Shown here: positions 1-10,500 of the stretch, one piece after another
Numbering within the stretch: position 1 is the first letter of the stretch
How the letters are laid out: each line of letters starts with the position of its first letter
NCBI GenBank assembly: GCA_035048495.1
Contig: CM068545.1
Location: 18,448,741 to 18,512,740 of the forward strand
Direction of reading: 5' to 3'
Length of the DNA stretch: 64,000 nt
From: Euptelea pleiosperma
Lineage: Eukaryota; Streptophyta; Magnoliopsida; Ranunculales; Eupteleaceae
The notes under the pieces: model-generated
Seen by the model: the letters and a program-made list of their open reading frames with translations, nothing else
Told to the model about the DNA's origin: nothing
Databases searched by the model: none
Translations under genes and position numbers: made by a program

Positions 1-2005
1 AGCTGAGATGTCGAAAAGACCCTTCAACTTTGAAATGTTTATTTCATAACAAACTGCAGAGTTAGCAATTGATAGGACTTAAGAGACCATTTTTCTCTTT
101 TAATTTGAAATACATGAACATAGAATTAAGTAATCATTGTAAGGTGGCAAAATCTGTAGTCTTTGCTCCTTACAACGTCTTCCTTGGTCCTTAATTGGTG
201 CAACAGCTTTTTATTTTTTCGATCTCCAATCCACGCTACCATCAGTGCTGATGACCTTGGATGGGACAAGGGATGACCTCTTCTATCTATTATGATGAAA
301 TTCCAGATTTCTTCATTGGTTTGGTTTGCAAAGTTAAGCGTAGGAAATTTTCTTTACACCAAGCATATTCACCGTGCTTCTCTCATTTATTAAATTAGAC
401 CAATCCTTAATAATGGAATAGATCAAATGGTTATGGTTGCTTGTTAGGACTTTGGAGATCATGTTTGACAGACCCAGCAAATGGAAGATCATACTTTCAT
501 TTTGCATGAGCAATGGTCCTTTTGATATTACTGACAGGGACAGTAGATTTCTCTATCATAAGCTCTGGAAAGGAAAACAGAAGAAGAAAAATCAAATGAG
601 CTAAAAGTCAAAAAGCTTCCTTCCTAAATCCCAAACCACCCCACCCACATGCTCTCTACCTAATGTAAATGTCATGTAGCAGCTATGTTCCTCCAATCTG
701 GATTTTGATCATAAGTCATAACCCAAATTTTCTAAACGTCAAACCAAAAGTTAGTCAAGCAATTAGGTGACACTTTGCAGGAGAAGAGGGTCCTTTTCAT
801 TCTGGATTCGAAACTGAAATAATTGGAGTGGTTCCCAGTTGATTTGAGGGTTAGAAACATCTAATCCATACTTCTTAAAGGCTAGAGCCCATCCTAGAGT
901 CGGTAGATTGATCGGGCATGGCACATCCCAAAAGATCCTCGTGCCTAAGACATTTAATTTAATATGAGGAATATAGATGTCAAAATTGGGATGCCTATGC
1001 AAAATGGGTTTGTTTTGCAAGATGGTCAATGCAGCCATTAGCTTCATGGTACTCATGGTGGAGCTTGACTTCCCCTTCCCTTCCGGGATGGCAGAGGAGA
1101 GCCGGACATTCCTGGAAGAGAGGCTCGATCTTCGGACTGCATATAAGATATATAAACATGTGCATTTTTAAATTACAGACACACCCCATGACTCGGTCAA
1201 TTTGTTGACTAACATCCAAACATAACAAGCATACCAACACTGTCAACAATGTCGGGTAGGACAGTCGATTTTTTATGACATTTTTGTTCTCTTGATGATG
1301 TTTTCTGAAATGATCATGGACTTTTATGTTCTTTCTGGTTTCCAAACTTCCTACAATTTCTTGTTTCAATCGCTTTATGATTAAGATTTTAAATGAAATC
1401 AAACAAATATGGAGAGGTTGATACACTCGCTTATCTACGACATTATTTAACAACATTGACTAACAGTCAATAGGGAAAACCCTATTGCAAATGAGCACAA
1501 AATGTGGGGCTGCTACAAATTCAACCAATTAGCCAGGGGGCTAGTGCTAAAATGCTCTATAGTTTTAGTTTGTCCTTATTGTTCAATCAGAAGTTAGCTT
1601 ACTTAACCCTTATACCTGCTACAAAAGGAACACTAAACAACCACCCGTCCAATTTTAAATATTTTTTTACAAGAATTTGTTTAATCCTTTTCCCTAGAAT
1701 TTAGGCTGCATTTAGATAGAGGTTTGTTCTTGATCACATACCAAATCCTCTACAGGTTTCCAATTCTACCCCCAGGAATTGCCACCTATAAACGGGGAGT
1801 GGGCCCCATAGCACATGGGAAAAAAAAGTTTCCAAGAATTGCTATGGGCTCCAGCCCATGTATTGGTGTCACTAACTATACTTTTTAACTACTAATGTAG
1901 AAAAAAAAATTGTTTTAACAAACTCAAACTTAAAAACCACCTCACTAACAAGAGGAAAGCCTTCTTCCTCTTTAACACCAAGTTACAAGCACAGGGATCC
2001 CAAGC
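1..2005. other. Intergenic region upstream of the TBL gene
   Basis: No convincing gene is seen on either strand. The short open frames are low-complexity and lack splice or start context. The last 60 bases before the TBL ATG look like a plant 5' leader (purine and CTT-rich, ending CCCAAGC before ATG). A weak fold-back lies near 1750-1870, where a sequence around GGAATTGCCA is echoed by CAAGAATTGCTATGGGC. A TATA box cannot be assigned with confidence. Confidence 0.5.
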
Positions 2006-5000
2006 ATGGAGACCACCGGCACCACCCGCATTCACAGCCAATGGATGCTCTGTACATTTGCAAGCTTCCTAGGTTGCTTCATTCTCATATTATGGCTCAA
2101 TCACAATCGCCATGCCGCAAGCCCGTCCGCTTTCGGAAGCACAACAACAGTGTTTGAGGACTTTGCTAGTGATATCTACTACATGAGCAAGGATCACTCC
2201 ATGTCCAAACCAAAGTTATCTACACTGTTTAACAGAACCGAGGAAGCAGCAATAATAACAACAACGACGTCCGAGGACCTTGCTAGTGATATCTACAACA
2301 TGAGCAAGGATCACTCATTGTCTAATGGAACAAAGGAAGGGTGGGGGGCAAATCAAACGGAAAGGAAGTGCGACTTATTCGACGGAAGATGGGTTTACGA
2401 CCCTGAATCATATCCACTGTACAAAGTGTCTGAGTGTCCATTCCTTAGTGATCAAGTGAGCTGCCGAAAGAACGGACGGCCAGATTTCGACTACGAGAGA
2501 TGGAGGTGGGAAGCTAGGGAGTGTCAGATTCCTAGGTAAGCAACAAACACGATCAACAAGATTACTGAACTATAATTGAACTAAAAAAATTTGTAGAAGA
2601 ACAGCTGAGCAAATAATATAAGTAGGGTGTTGGTAGGTTTAATGGGACAGACATGTTGGAGAGACTGAGAGGCAAACGGGTGGTTATAGTTGGAGACTCG
2701 CTCAACAGAAACCAGTGGGAGTCGTTATCTTGCCTTCTCTACTCTGTCATCCCTTCCGGACGTGCCTTCATTCACGTTCGAAGCGGTCACTACAAGATCT
2801 TTAGGGCCAAGGTAAGACCAGTTGCATCTCCTCTTCTTCCTTATTTTATTTTCTTAAATAATTGCTTAAAATGCCTTAGAAATAGAGAAAATGGACATAG
2901 AAAACATCGAAGATGGTGCTAATTGCACCCCATACCATATTTATGGCCCACCAACTAATCATCGATCATCACCGTTCAATTTTCTGGGCCATGACCCATT
3001 ACTGTTTTCTCTACCACTCGTATCAGAACTCGTAACATTATGAGAGAATCATGAGATTTAAATGGAAATGAAAATCTAGTGTAGAAATCCTCCCTACGGA
3101 AAAAATCTATGGTACAGATTTTGTATCAAAATTTTGATGCAGAAGTCCTTCAAATTGCCACATAGTTTGGGCCCACTGGCCCCTGAATGTTTGGCCTACC
3201 CCTTGGTGGACCCACACACCAAAAATAGTGAGTGGTGATTTATAAACATTTGATTTGAGCACTTTTTCATCATGGGTATGGAACTAACCCATAGTCCTGT
3301 TCATGGAACCCATGATGAAAAAGTGCTCGAATCCTACGGCTAGAAATCACCAGTCACGCTGATTTTTGGTTTGTAGGTCCAGCATGGTGTGGGCCAAACA
3401 TCTGGGGGGCAGTGGACCCGAAAGAGTGTACTACGTGGCAATTTGAGGTCCCTTCCTAGAGTGTACAGCATTTACTATACACTCGTGCATTAGGAAAGGG
3501 ACAGCCTAACTGCTCCTAAACTGCACCCATGAGTCCTATAGGTTGGCAAATCAAACCTACCTCTTCTCTACTTGGGCTAGCTATACCATGACTTTTTGTT
3601 TTAGCTGAATTACTAACTTAATTTCACTCTTAAAACTTAAATAAAACTCTCAACATGCCACGTGGCACACTTTCAAGCCCACTGATCCAATGGATGTTTC
3701 GCCCACACCTTGATGGACTAAACAAAATCAGCCTGATTGGTAATTTCTAGCCTCTGGATTCGAGCATTTTTCATCATGGGCTTGTAACCCCTCTATAGGC
3801 CTGTTCATGAAGCCCATTATGAAATAAATAAATAAATTATCTTACAGGGTTGACTTTTGTACTCTCAAATAATTCACAAACTTTTCCAAAATATTCATTT
3901 ATAAACATAAAAAATATGTTTTATTTTATTTTTAAATTATTTTTTGCCGACATTTTTAACGCAATTTTAAATGGCAAACCTGAATTGTACTCGGAACATT
4001 TTCCGTACCGTATTTTTGCCGTTCTCCGAATTGCGAACTACAAGGGATCTTTCAGCTATGGAAAGAACTTTAAAAATTTGTCAGGTGATAATATTGTGAA
4101 AGGATTTTTCAAAATGGTGTTGTTGCTGTTGCAGGACTATAACTGCTCTGTGGAGTTCTACTGGAGCCCATTTCTGGTGCAACTGGACGACACCAATGCA
4201 AATAGTAGTAGGCTACTAAAGCTCGATATACTTTCCGACTCAGCTCGTCAATGGCGAGGTGCCGACATAATGGTGTTCAACTCGGGTCATTGGTGGGTGC
4301 ACCGTGGGAAGCTGCAAATGTAAGCCCCCATCTACGTCCATGCCGTAACGTACACGCGCGCGCGCACACACACACGTACATACACTGACAAAATGTGAAA
4401 TATGGTGAAGGGTTGAAACTTCACCTATTGAATTTTGATGGAAGTCCTCTAATGAAGAAAAATTGCAGGTGGGATTTCTACCAACATAAGGGGGAGTTGG
4501 TAGATAATCTGAAGGTAGAAACAGCTTTCAAGATGGCCATGAAAGCATGGGCTCGTTGGATCGATCACAATGTCGATCCTGCCAAGACAACCGTCTTTTT
4601 CAGGAGCATCTCACCAGAACATAAAGGGTACGTACGTCCGTACATGTGGCTCACTAATTTATCATTTTTATGAACATGTTGTTTCTTGATTGTCCAACAT
4701 TTGATCTTCAGTCAAAGTTGTTGACTAAAACCCATATGTATATATAACCTCGTGTTTGTTAAATTTGCAGAGAGACACAATGGTGCTACAATCGAACCCA
4801 ACCAATCAACGACGAATCCTTCGTGGCATCGTTCCCGAAACCCATGATTGAAATTGTGGAGAGAACGATCGGAGAGATGAGAACACCAGTAAGGTACCTG
4901 AACATCACGAAGCTCTCTCAATATCGTAAAGACGCGCACCCAACGGTGTACACGGTGAAGCAAGGGAAGCTGTTAACAGAGGAACAGAGAAAGCAACCTG

Positions 5001-5107
5001 AGTTTTATGCCGACTGCAGCCACTGGTGCCTGCCTGGATTGCCTGATACTTGGAACTCACTATTGTTCGCCTCCATGGTCCTTGAAACCCCTAGGAACAT
5101 TTTGTAG
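2006..5107 (+). CDS. TRICHOME BIREFRINGENCE-LIKE (TBL/PMR5-type) polysaccharide O-acetyltransferase
   Basis: Five exons join cleanly: 2006-2535, 2637-2811, 4135-4319, 4469-4627 and 4771-5107. All introns are GT-AG, every phase matches, and the product is 461 aa. Residues about 12-32 form one membrane anchor, as in Golgi type II TBL proteins. A variable stem follows, then the cysteine-rich TBL/PMR5N domain starting [18 protein letters not shown]. Next come the GDS motif ([12 protein letters not shown]) and the C-terminal [15 protein letters not shown] motif, which supply the Ser and the Asp/His of the esterase-like triad. Family members O-acetylate xylan, mannan, pectin or xyloglucan in the Golgi; the substrate here cannot be read from sequence. 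The start is the first ATG, directly before the anchor. The order TBL domain, GDS, DxxH is complete and undamaged. Intron 2 (1.3 kb) holds two MITE-derived segments. The exact TBL subgroup is not assigned. Confidence 0.93.
2141..2332 (+). repeat. Direct duplication inside the TBL stem region
   Basis: About 70 bases at 2141-2215 recur at 2260-2332 in the same frame. Both encode a version of [16 protein letters not shown] (first copy [16 protein letters not shown]), at roughly residues 46-70 and 86-109. The duplication lies between the membrane anchor and the catalytic domain, where TBL proteins tolerate length change. The copies differ at several sites, so the duplication is not recent. Confidence 0.85.
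3110..3470. repeat. Fold-back MITE (G-box group) in TBL intron 2
   Basis: The left arm (GCCCACTGG, GAATGTTTGGCC, CTTGGTGGACC, CACCAAAAAT) pairs with the right arm (ATTTTTGGTTTGTAGGTCC, GGGCCAAACAT, CAGTGGACC). The centre is ACTTTTTCATCATGGG against CCCATGATGAAAAAGT. Edges are approximate and no target duplication was identified. Confidence 0.75.
3655..3830. repeat. Half-copy of the G-box MITE in TBL intron 2
   Basis: Only the left arm is present: CCACGTGGCACAC at 3658, then CCCACTGATCC, TGGATGTTTCGCCCACACC and AATCAGCCTGATTGGTAATTTCTAG, ending near CCCATTATGAAA. The right arm is absent, so this copy is truncated. It keeps an intact CACGTG (3659-3664). Confidence 0.7.
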
Positions 5108-5161
5108 TTCTCTACATCTCTTTTTTTTGCACTCTTTTTTCAACATAAAATGTGATATAGA

Positions 5162-5167
5162 AATAAA
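5162..5167 (+). terminator. Candidate poly(A) signal of the TBL gene
   Basis: AATAAA lies 55 bases after the TBL stop codon, in A/T-rich sequence typical of plant 3' ends. Confidence 0.4.
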
Positions 5168-5268
5168 TTGTAGCCGTTTTTGAAATAATATGAATTTTTG
5201 GGACAAAAGAGCTAAAGTATGCGACAGAAATGTGTGTAGAGCCTGATTTTTTTTTAAAAGTCCAACTA

Positions 5269-5270
<2 letters not shown>

Positions 5271-5302
<32 letters not shown>
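5271..5302. repeat. (AAT)n microsatellite
   Basis: About ten uninterrupted AAT/ATA units lie just 3' of the TBL gene. Confidence 0.95.
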
Positions 5303-5305
<3 letters not shown>

Positions 5306-5494
5306 ATCAAGAGATCTCCGAAAAGAAAACAGGGAAAGAGCGAGAACCGCCAAATACAAAAGTTACACATTACTAACTCACCACGAGCGTGTCAAAATTG
5401 AAAACCATATCACCAAAAAAAGTGCCTCTCAATTTAAAGAAAATGCTACCCCAAATGAATAGAAAAGCTTTAATACTTGAGAGTTTCCTGAAAA

Positions 5495-5748
5495 TTGCTC
5501 TCCTCTCAAGTATCAAAAAAAATGGTCAAGCTCCATAGCCCCCTTTTTTGTACCCACTCTCGAGAGTCGTGTCCTGGTCGTGGATTTTGAGAATCCAACG
5601 GTAGTTGTTAGGGCCGTCCAAAGTGAAAAAAGTGATGCTAGCTCAGCGCTAACAACCACCATTGGATTCTCGGGATCCACAGCCGAGAACACGATAAAAA
5701 GAGGGGGCTCCTGAGCCCCACCCAAAAAAATTGCTCTCTTCTTTGAAC
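5495..5748. repeat. Fold-back MITE
   Basis: The left arm (GGTCGTGGATTTTGAGAATCCAACGG then TAGTTGTTAG, split here for length) is mirrored by the right arm (CTAACAACCACCATTGGATTC, GGGATCCACAGCC). The outer parts GCCCCCTTTTTTGTACCCACTC and its mirror AGAGGGGGCTCCTG also match. This family is distinct from the G-box MITEs. It lies between the TBL gene and the end of the next gene. Confidence 0.65.
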
Positions 5749-7315
5749 ACTCTTCTATTTCTCTACATCCATAGACCCCACAAAACTGCAAAGGGCACCA
5801 TACTCCATAGTACTTTACCCCTAGGTGATAAAGTAATCTTAGGCCAACCTCCCAATAATGCACCAATGGACTCTGGCAAGACCCAAAGAAGGCCCACTTG
5901 ATTTCCAAAACATTCATTCATATAATAATTAACTACATATGTAGAAAAGCACACGTATACAATATCTCCACGACTATAAATAGAAAAGCCGATTTAAGAA
6001 ATTTTTACTGAAATGCCCATGGTGCTTAAAATGGCACTTAAATCGTTTCATTAAAAGTAAATGGGCAGTTTCGACTTTTCCAACTTCGAACTTTGCTTTT
6101 CTAACTCTTCCTCGAGTTGTCACAAGTTTCAGATTTTCCCCTCCAAAATTAATCTACCAGAATAACTCCTTCAGTCATTAAATTTCCAAAACTGTCTCGA
6201 TTTTGCCACCGCGAGATCGGTAAGAGCTTGTTCCCAAAACACAGTAACAAAGCCAGTTTTTAAAATCATAGAATTAATCACCTTGTTAGCACAATAAATT
6301 GTTCCATCGACAGTTTTAACTACTGTCTATGTTATTGTGAGAACAAATTTTCAGGTCAGTCAAGCCTTCCTTTTTTTTCCTCCTCTTTTTTCTGGTGGGC
6401 CTGCAACCTAGAGTACCATTTAACCATAAGAAACTTGCAACTCCATTGAAAGATCCCATCTCGCTGATGCCACAAACCTGGAACAACATCCACCTCCACC
6501 CACTAAACACTAACTTGCTTGCCTACCCAAAAAGGATGAGGTGTTTGTTTCCTCAGGGTTTCCTTTGCGTGTTCCAATTTTCAGGAAACTGCACTGCATC
6601 CATTTCGCAGTTGCGCTGCCGAACACTGGTTCCACAGAAACACATTTCCCTGCAACTATGTTTACAAATACTATCGACTCAATCTTTTACCTTTCACCTT
6701 CAAATACTTTTTAATGTTCCATAGCAGACCCATTAGATTGAGAAATTTCAATGCAATTACCCACCAGTGAGTTCATCTTGTAGATCACAAACCCCTAAAT
6801 CTGATCAGATAACCATTTAAAGCTGGTTTCCTTCTCAAAACCACATCAATTTTTTAGATTGTTAGGACATAGGATTAAAGCTATTTAGTGCAGTAAGCAG
6901 AACAGCAGCTTCCCCTTGCAAATAGACATACAGGAATCAGCCCATAATGATAACAAAGCCTTAAAGCTTTGGGTCATAGTGGTGAAATGAGAAAAATATT
7001 TCGGTGAAGATTGGCAAGCAAGTAAAGAAATTAAATGAAACCTGTATAAAGCTTCTCTGTAAAAGCATTAAATAGAACCAGTTATGTACCACAATTACAT
7101 CTTGGGTTGCAATTTTATAGAAGATCCCATCATTAGAACCTGATGGATTCTACTGTATGCCTTCTTTTACCTACCTCATTTTAACTTTTATATAATTAAG
7201 GGGACACTGCCCGTGATTATTGACATAAAGGAGCAACATCTTCATTCCATCTCGACCAGCGGGGCCGCAGAACAAGTGGGTTGCTTGATTATTTACAGAG
7301 GACTTGTCATTTTAT
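5749..7315. other. Intergenic region between convergent genes
   Basis: This stretch separates the 3' end of TBL (+) from the 3' end of the repeat-protein gene (-). No gene, RNA gene or clear transposon was recognised. The part nearest 7316 is presumably the 3' UTR of the minus-strand gene. Confidence 0.4.
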
Positions 7316-7554
7316 CTACAGAAGCTCCCACTCGGATTCACAAAAATCATCAGTTGGTAATTTCTTCAAGTCCAACTCCCCAGTGCACATAGTGGAATTA
7401 TCCGTTCTCTTTTGGCTGGTTTCAGCATCGATGTCTCCATACCAAATTGCTAGCTGCTCATATTCCTGCTTCTTTGCCAACCTCATTCTTGAAGCAAAAG
7501 CATCCTGAATTTTTTTCTAATAAAATACATTATCAGTTAATCTCTGTCCGCCAT

Positions 7555-7585
<31 letters not shown>

Positions 7586-10500
7586 TGTGTACCTTGTAGG
7601 ATCTGTGTCTGCCTGCCCTGTGAGAGACAAAGCAAAGTTCTTTACTATCCACAACTATACAACTTTCCTCCAGCTTTGCATTGCCAAATTCTTCAATGGT
7701 TTCCATGCCGGGCTCAACAGCATCATTACCCTCAGCCCGTTCCTCATTGTCGTCATCCGATCTTCCTGTAATAGCTGGAACCCCATCAGTTAATACATAC
7801 GTCTCAAAAATAACAAAATCCAAATGTAATTATCAAGTAATATCATACGGATTAGCCTGGATGCAAGATTGGCACAAAGAAACAGTTAGGCAAGACTAAA
7901 GGAAGGCTTCCTGTAGATTGAGGAACAACAAAAAAAAAAGGGGAAAACGATACAAGAGAGGGTGAAAACTAAAACATAAAGAAGTTTTACAAGAAGTATA
8001 TATTGTTAAAAAAACAAAACCTAAAGTTACTACACATGCTTGCTGAAAATGCTTCCATCATCAAACTCCTAAGGACAAGACACATTCCAAAGCAGACTCC
8101 CATAACTCTGCAGACTATATGGATCACAATACAGAGTCCAGTAATCAATACTCCAAAGGATTTTCCATAAAAACGTTTTTCAGAAGCAGTGGATTTCTTG
8201 TTGAGAACTAGCGAAAAAAAAGATGTGCAATTTACTAAACTTTGTAGAGAAAAGCAGAGGAGATAGTGGTCCATGATCACCCACAGAACCTCAGACAAGA
8301 CAGATGGAACTTCCATGCCTGCCTGTTGAGCTATTGTCTGCATAGAAGAATTTATAAATGAATTGTTGTTCACCATATGAAATTTAAGCTTCTGAAAAGA
8401 AATAAATGAAGTACTGTTTGATTTCAAGTGAATTCTGTGTAAAACAGTGAAGCTTTTAACCTTTTTATCATGTTTGGCCATCTACCTTACACTATAACGA
8501 AATTCCCAACAATCAAGTCCTGATAATCCAACCCCAAAAGAAGTACCAGAATATTTCAAGAACAAAATCATAGAAAGCATGAAAAAGGCCAACCCAAGAA
8601 GCAAAGGGAGACAACACAACAAAAAAATAAGCATGATGAGGTTAAAAAGACAAGGGAGAAGTTCATTCCTTATATATATATTATTCCTCTGATAATATCG
8701 ATAAGCGTAAAGACCCAAGACTATCGTTTTGCATTATAATCCAACCCCAAAAGAAGTACCAAAATATTTCAAGAACAAATTCATAGAAAGCATGAAAAAG
8801 GCCAACCCAAGAAGCAAAAGGAGACAACACAACAAAAAAATAGGCATGATGAGGTTAGAAAGACGAGAGAAGTTCATTCCTCCAATAATTATTATTTTTT
8901 TATATATTATTCCTCCAATAATAACGATAAGCATAAAGACCCTGTTGTTGGAGTGTGTTGTTTGGCTGTGGCCAGCACTCTGCCTCTGTTAGACCCGTGG
9001 ATTCTTTGATATACATTGCTACGCCTCTCTCTAATAACTTAAGCTTTTAGAGTAAAGTGGTTGTCAACATGGTATCAGACCAGGAAGGAGGTCCTAGTAG
9101 ATCGCAGGTTCGAGTCCCTGGCAAAGTCTGAGGGGAATGTTGTTGGAGTGTGTTGTTTGGCTATGTGGCCAGCACTCAGCCTCTGTTAGCCCATGGATTC
9201 TTTCATATACATTGCTACACCTCTCTCTAATAGCTTAAGCTTTTAGAGTAAAGTGGTTGTCAACAGACCCCAAGACTATCGTTTTGCATTTCTAAGTGGA
9301 TGAGAATACCATTGAGAAATGGGAAAGTAATGATAAGATGTGTGATGCATCACAACAGAAGGCAAATGCAATAGAATTACATGAACAAAAGTGAAAAATG
9401 GTGAAGAAAAAAGAGACAAGAAGAAAGAGAAAGTGCCAAGTTATGCATTTCCGCACCATATTTACCAATTTCTAGCGGGGAAATAAAAGCGTCTAATTCA
9501 GCATGTTCACTATACTGCTCCTGCCCATTCCAAGAAGATCCCATCAGAGACACTGTCCCGTGGGTTGTGGAAGTGTCTATGCCTGCCAAAGCAGATGTTA
9601 ACAGAGAGCAAACCTAGAAGGTAAAAAAACTATACAGTAAAATAAGGATTGGAATATAGTCACCATTTGATTCCATTGAAAAGATGCTGCTGGAGGGAGT
9701 CAGTCCAATCTCCACCACTTTGTTCTCACAGGATACAACTGGAAGAACCAACAAAGAGGATGGGAGAGCAGTAGAAATATCGGCAACATGCCTAGTTTCA
9801 ACCAAGTCATCACTACAACTTGTCCCTGCTTTACTGGGGGAATTGCACCTTGTAACTTCAACTGAAGTTGAGGGTGAAGTTGGGGGCGACATCTTTGCCA
9901 GCTTCTCACATGCTTTCTCATGATTTTCACTGTGGAGTCCACTGAAAAATGATGCTCGACTTGAACCTTTCCCTGCAGGAGCAATCAACTCCGATTCCTC
10001 AGGTGGAGGTAGCTTCTCCTCCATAGGATATTCTTCAATACATACACTTGTCTTGTTATTCATCCCAACATTATCATTTTGTTCCAGAGATAAGTTGGAA
10101 CCTGTCCCCTTAATAAAATCCGCAGAAGATGAAGTAAGCAAATGATTATTGTTGCAGACACTGCTGAACAATGATGCTTGACTCGAATCATTCCCTGCTG
10201 GCGCAATTACCTCAGGCACCTCAGGTGTAGGTGGTTTATCCTTTATAGGATCTTCTTCAATACCTGCCTTTAACTTTTTATACATGCCAACATTGTCATT
10301 TTGTTCCAGAGATAAGTCAGAGCCTGCCTCTTTAACGGGATCCACAAAAGATGGAGGAAGCGGATGCTTTATGTCGCGGACTCCACTGGACAATGAAGCT
10401 TGACTTGAATCTTTCACCACATTAGCAATTAGCTCCAACTCGATATGAGCAGGTAGCTTCTCCTCTATAGGATCTTCCTCAATAGCTACCTTTGACTCTT

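Larger units (their letters stand above)
7775..9465. other. Fourth intron of the repeat-protein gene
   Basis: The intron joins GT (after 9466) to AG (before 7774). It contains the tandem duplication and TRIM listed separately. A minus-strand open frame at 8481-7987 encodes a hydrophobic stretch (FGVLITGLCIVIHIVCRVMG) bounded by loose splice-like signals. I could not decide whether it is an alternative exon, and the annotated exons join in frame without it. Confidence 0.55.

Noticed and set aside
763..1456. Overlapping minus-strand open frames of 97 and 153 codons upstream of TBL
   Set aside because: No domain, biased composition, no promoter or splice context. They look like chance frames.
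7987..8481. Minus-strand frame with a hydrophobic stretch inside the fourth intron of the repeat-protein gene
   Set aside because: The flanking exons join in frame without it, and I could not find a matching donor/acceptor pair. It is left as intron.
9057..9116. tRNA-like phrase GGTTCGAGTCCCTGG near the TRIM
   Set aside because: It is part of the short TRIM interior after the primer binding site. There is no cloverleaf or A box at tRNA spacing.
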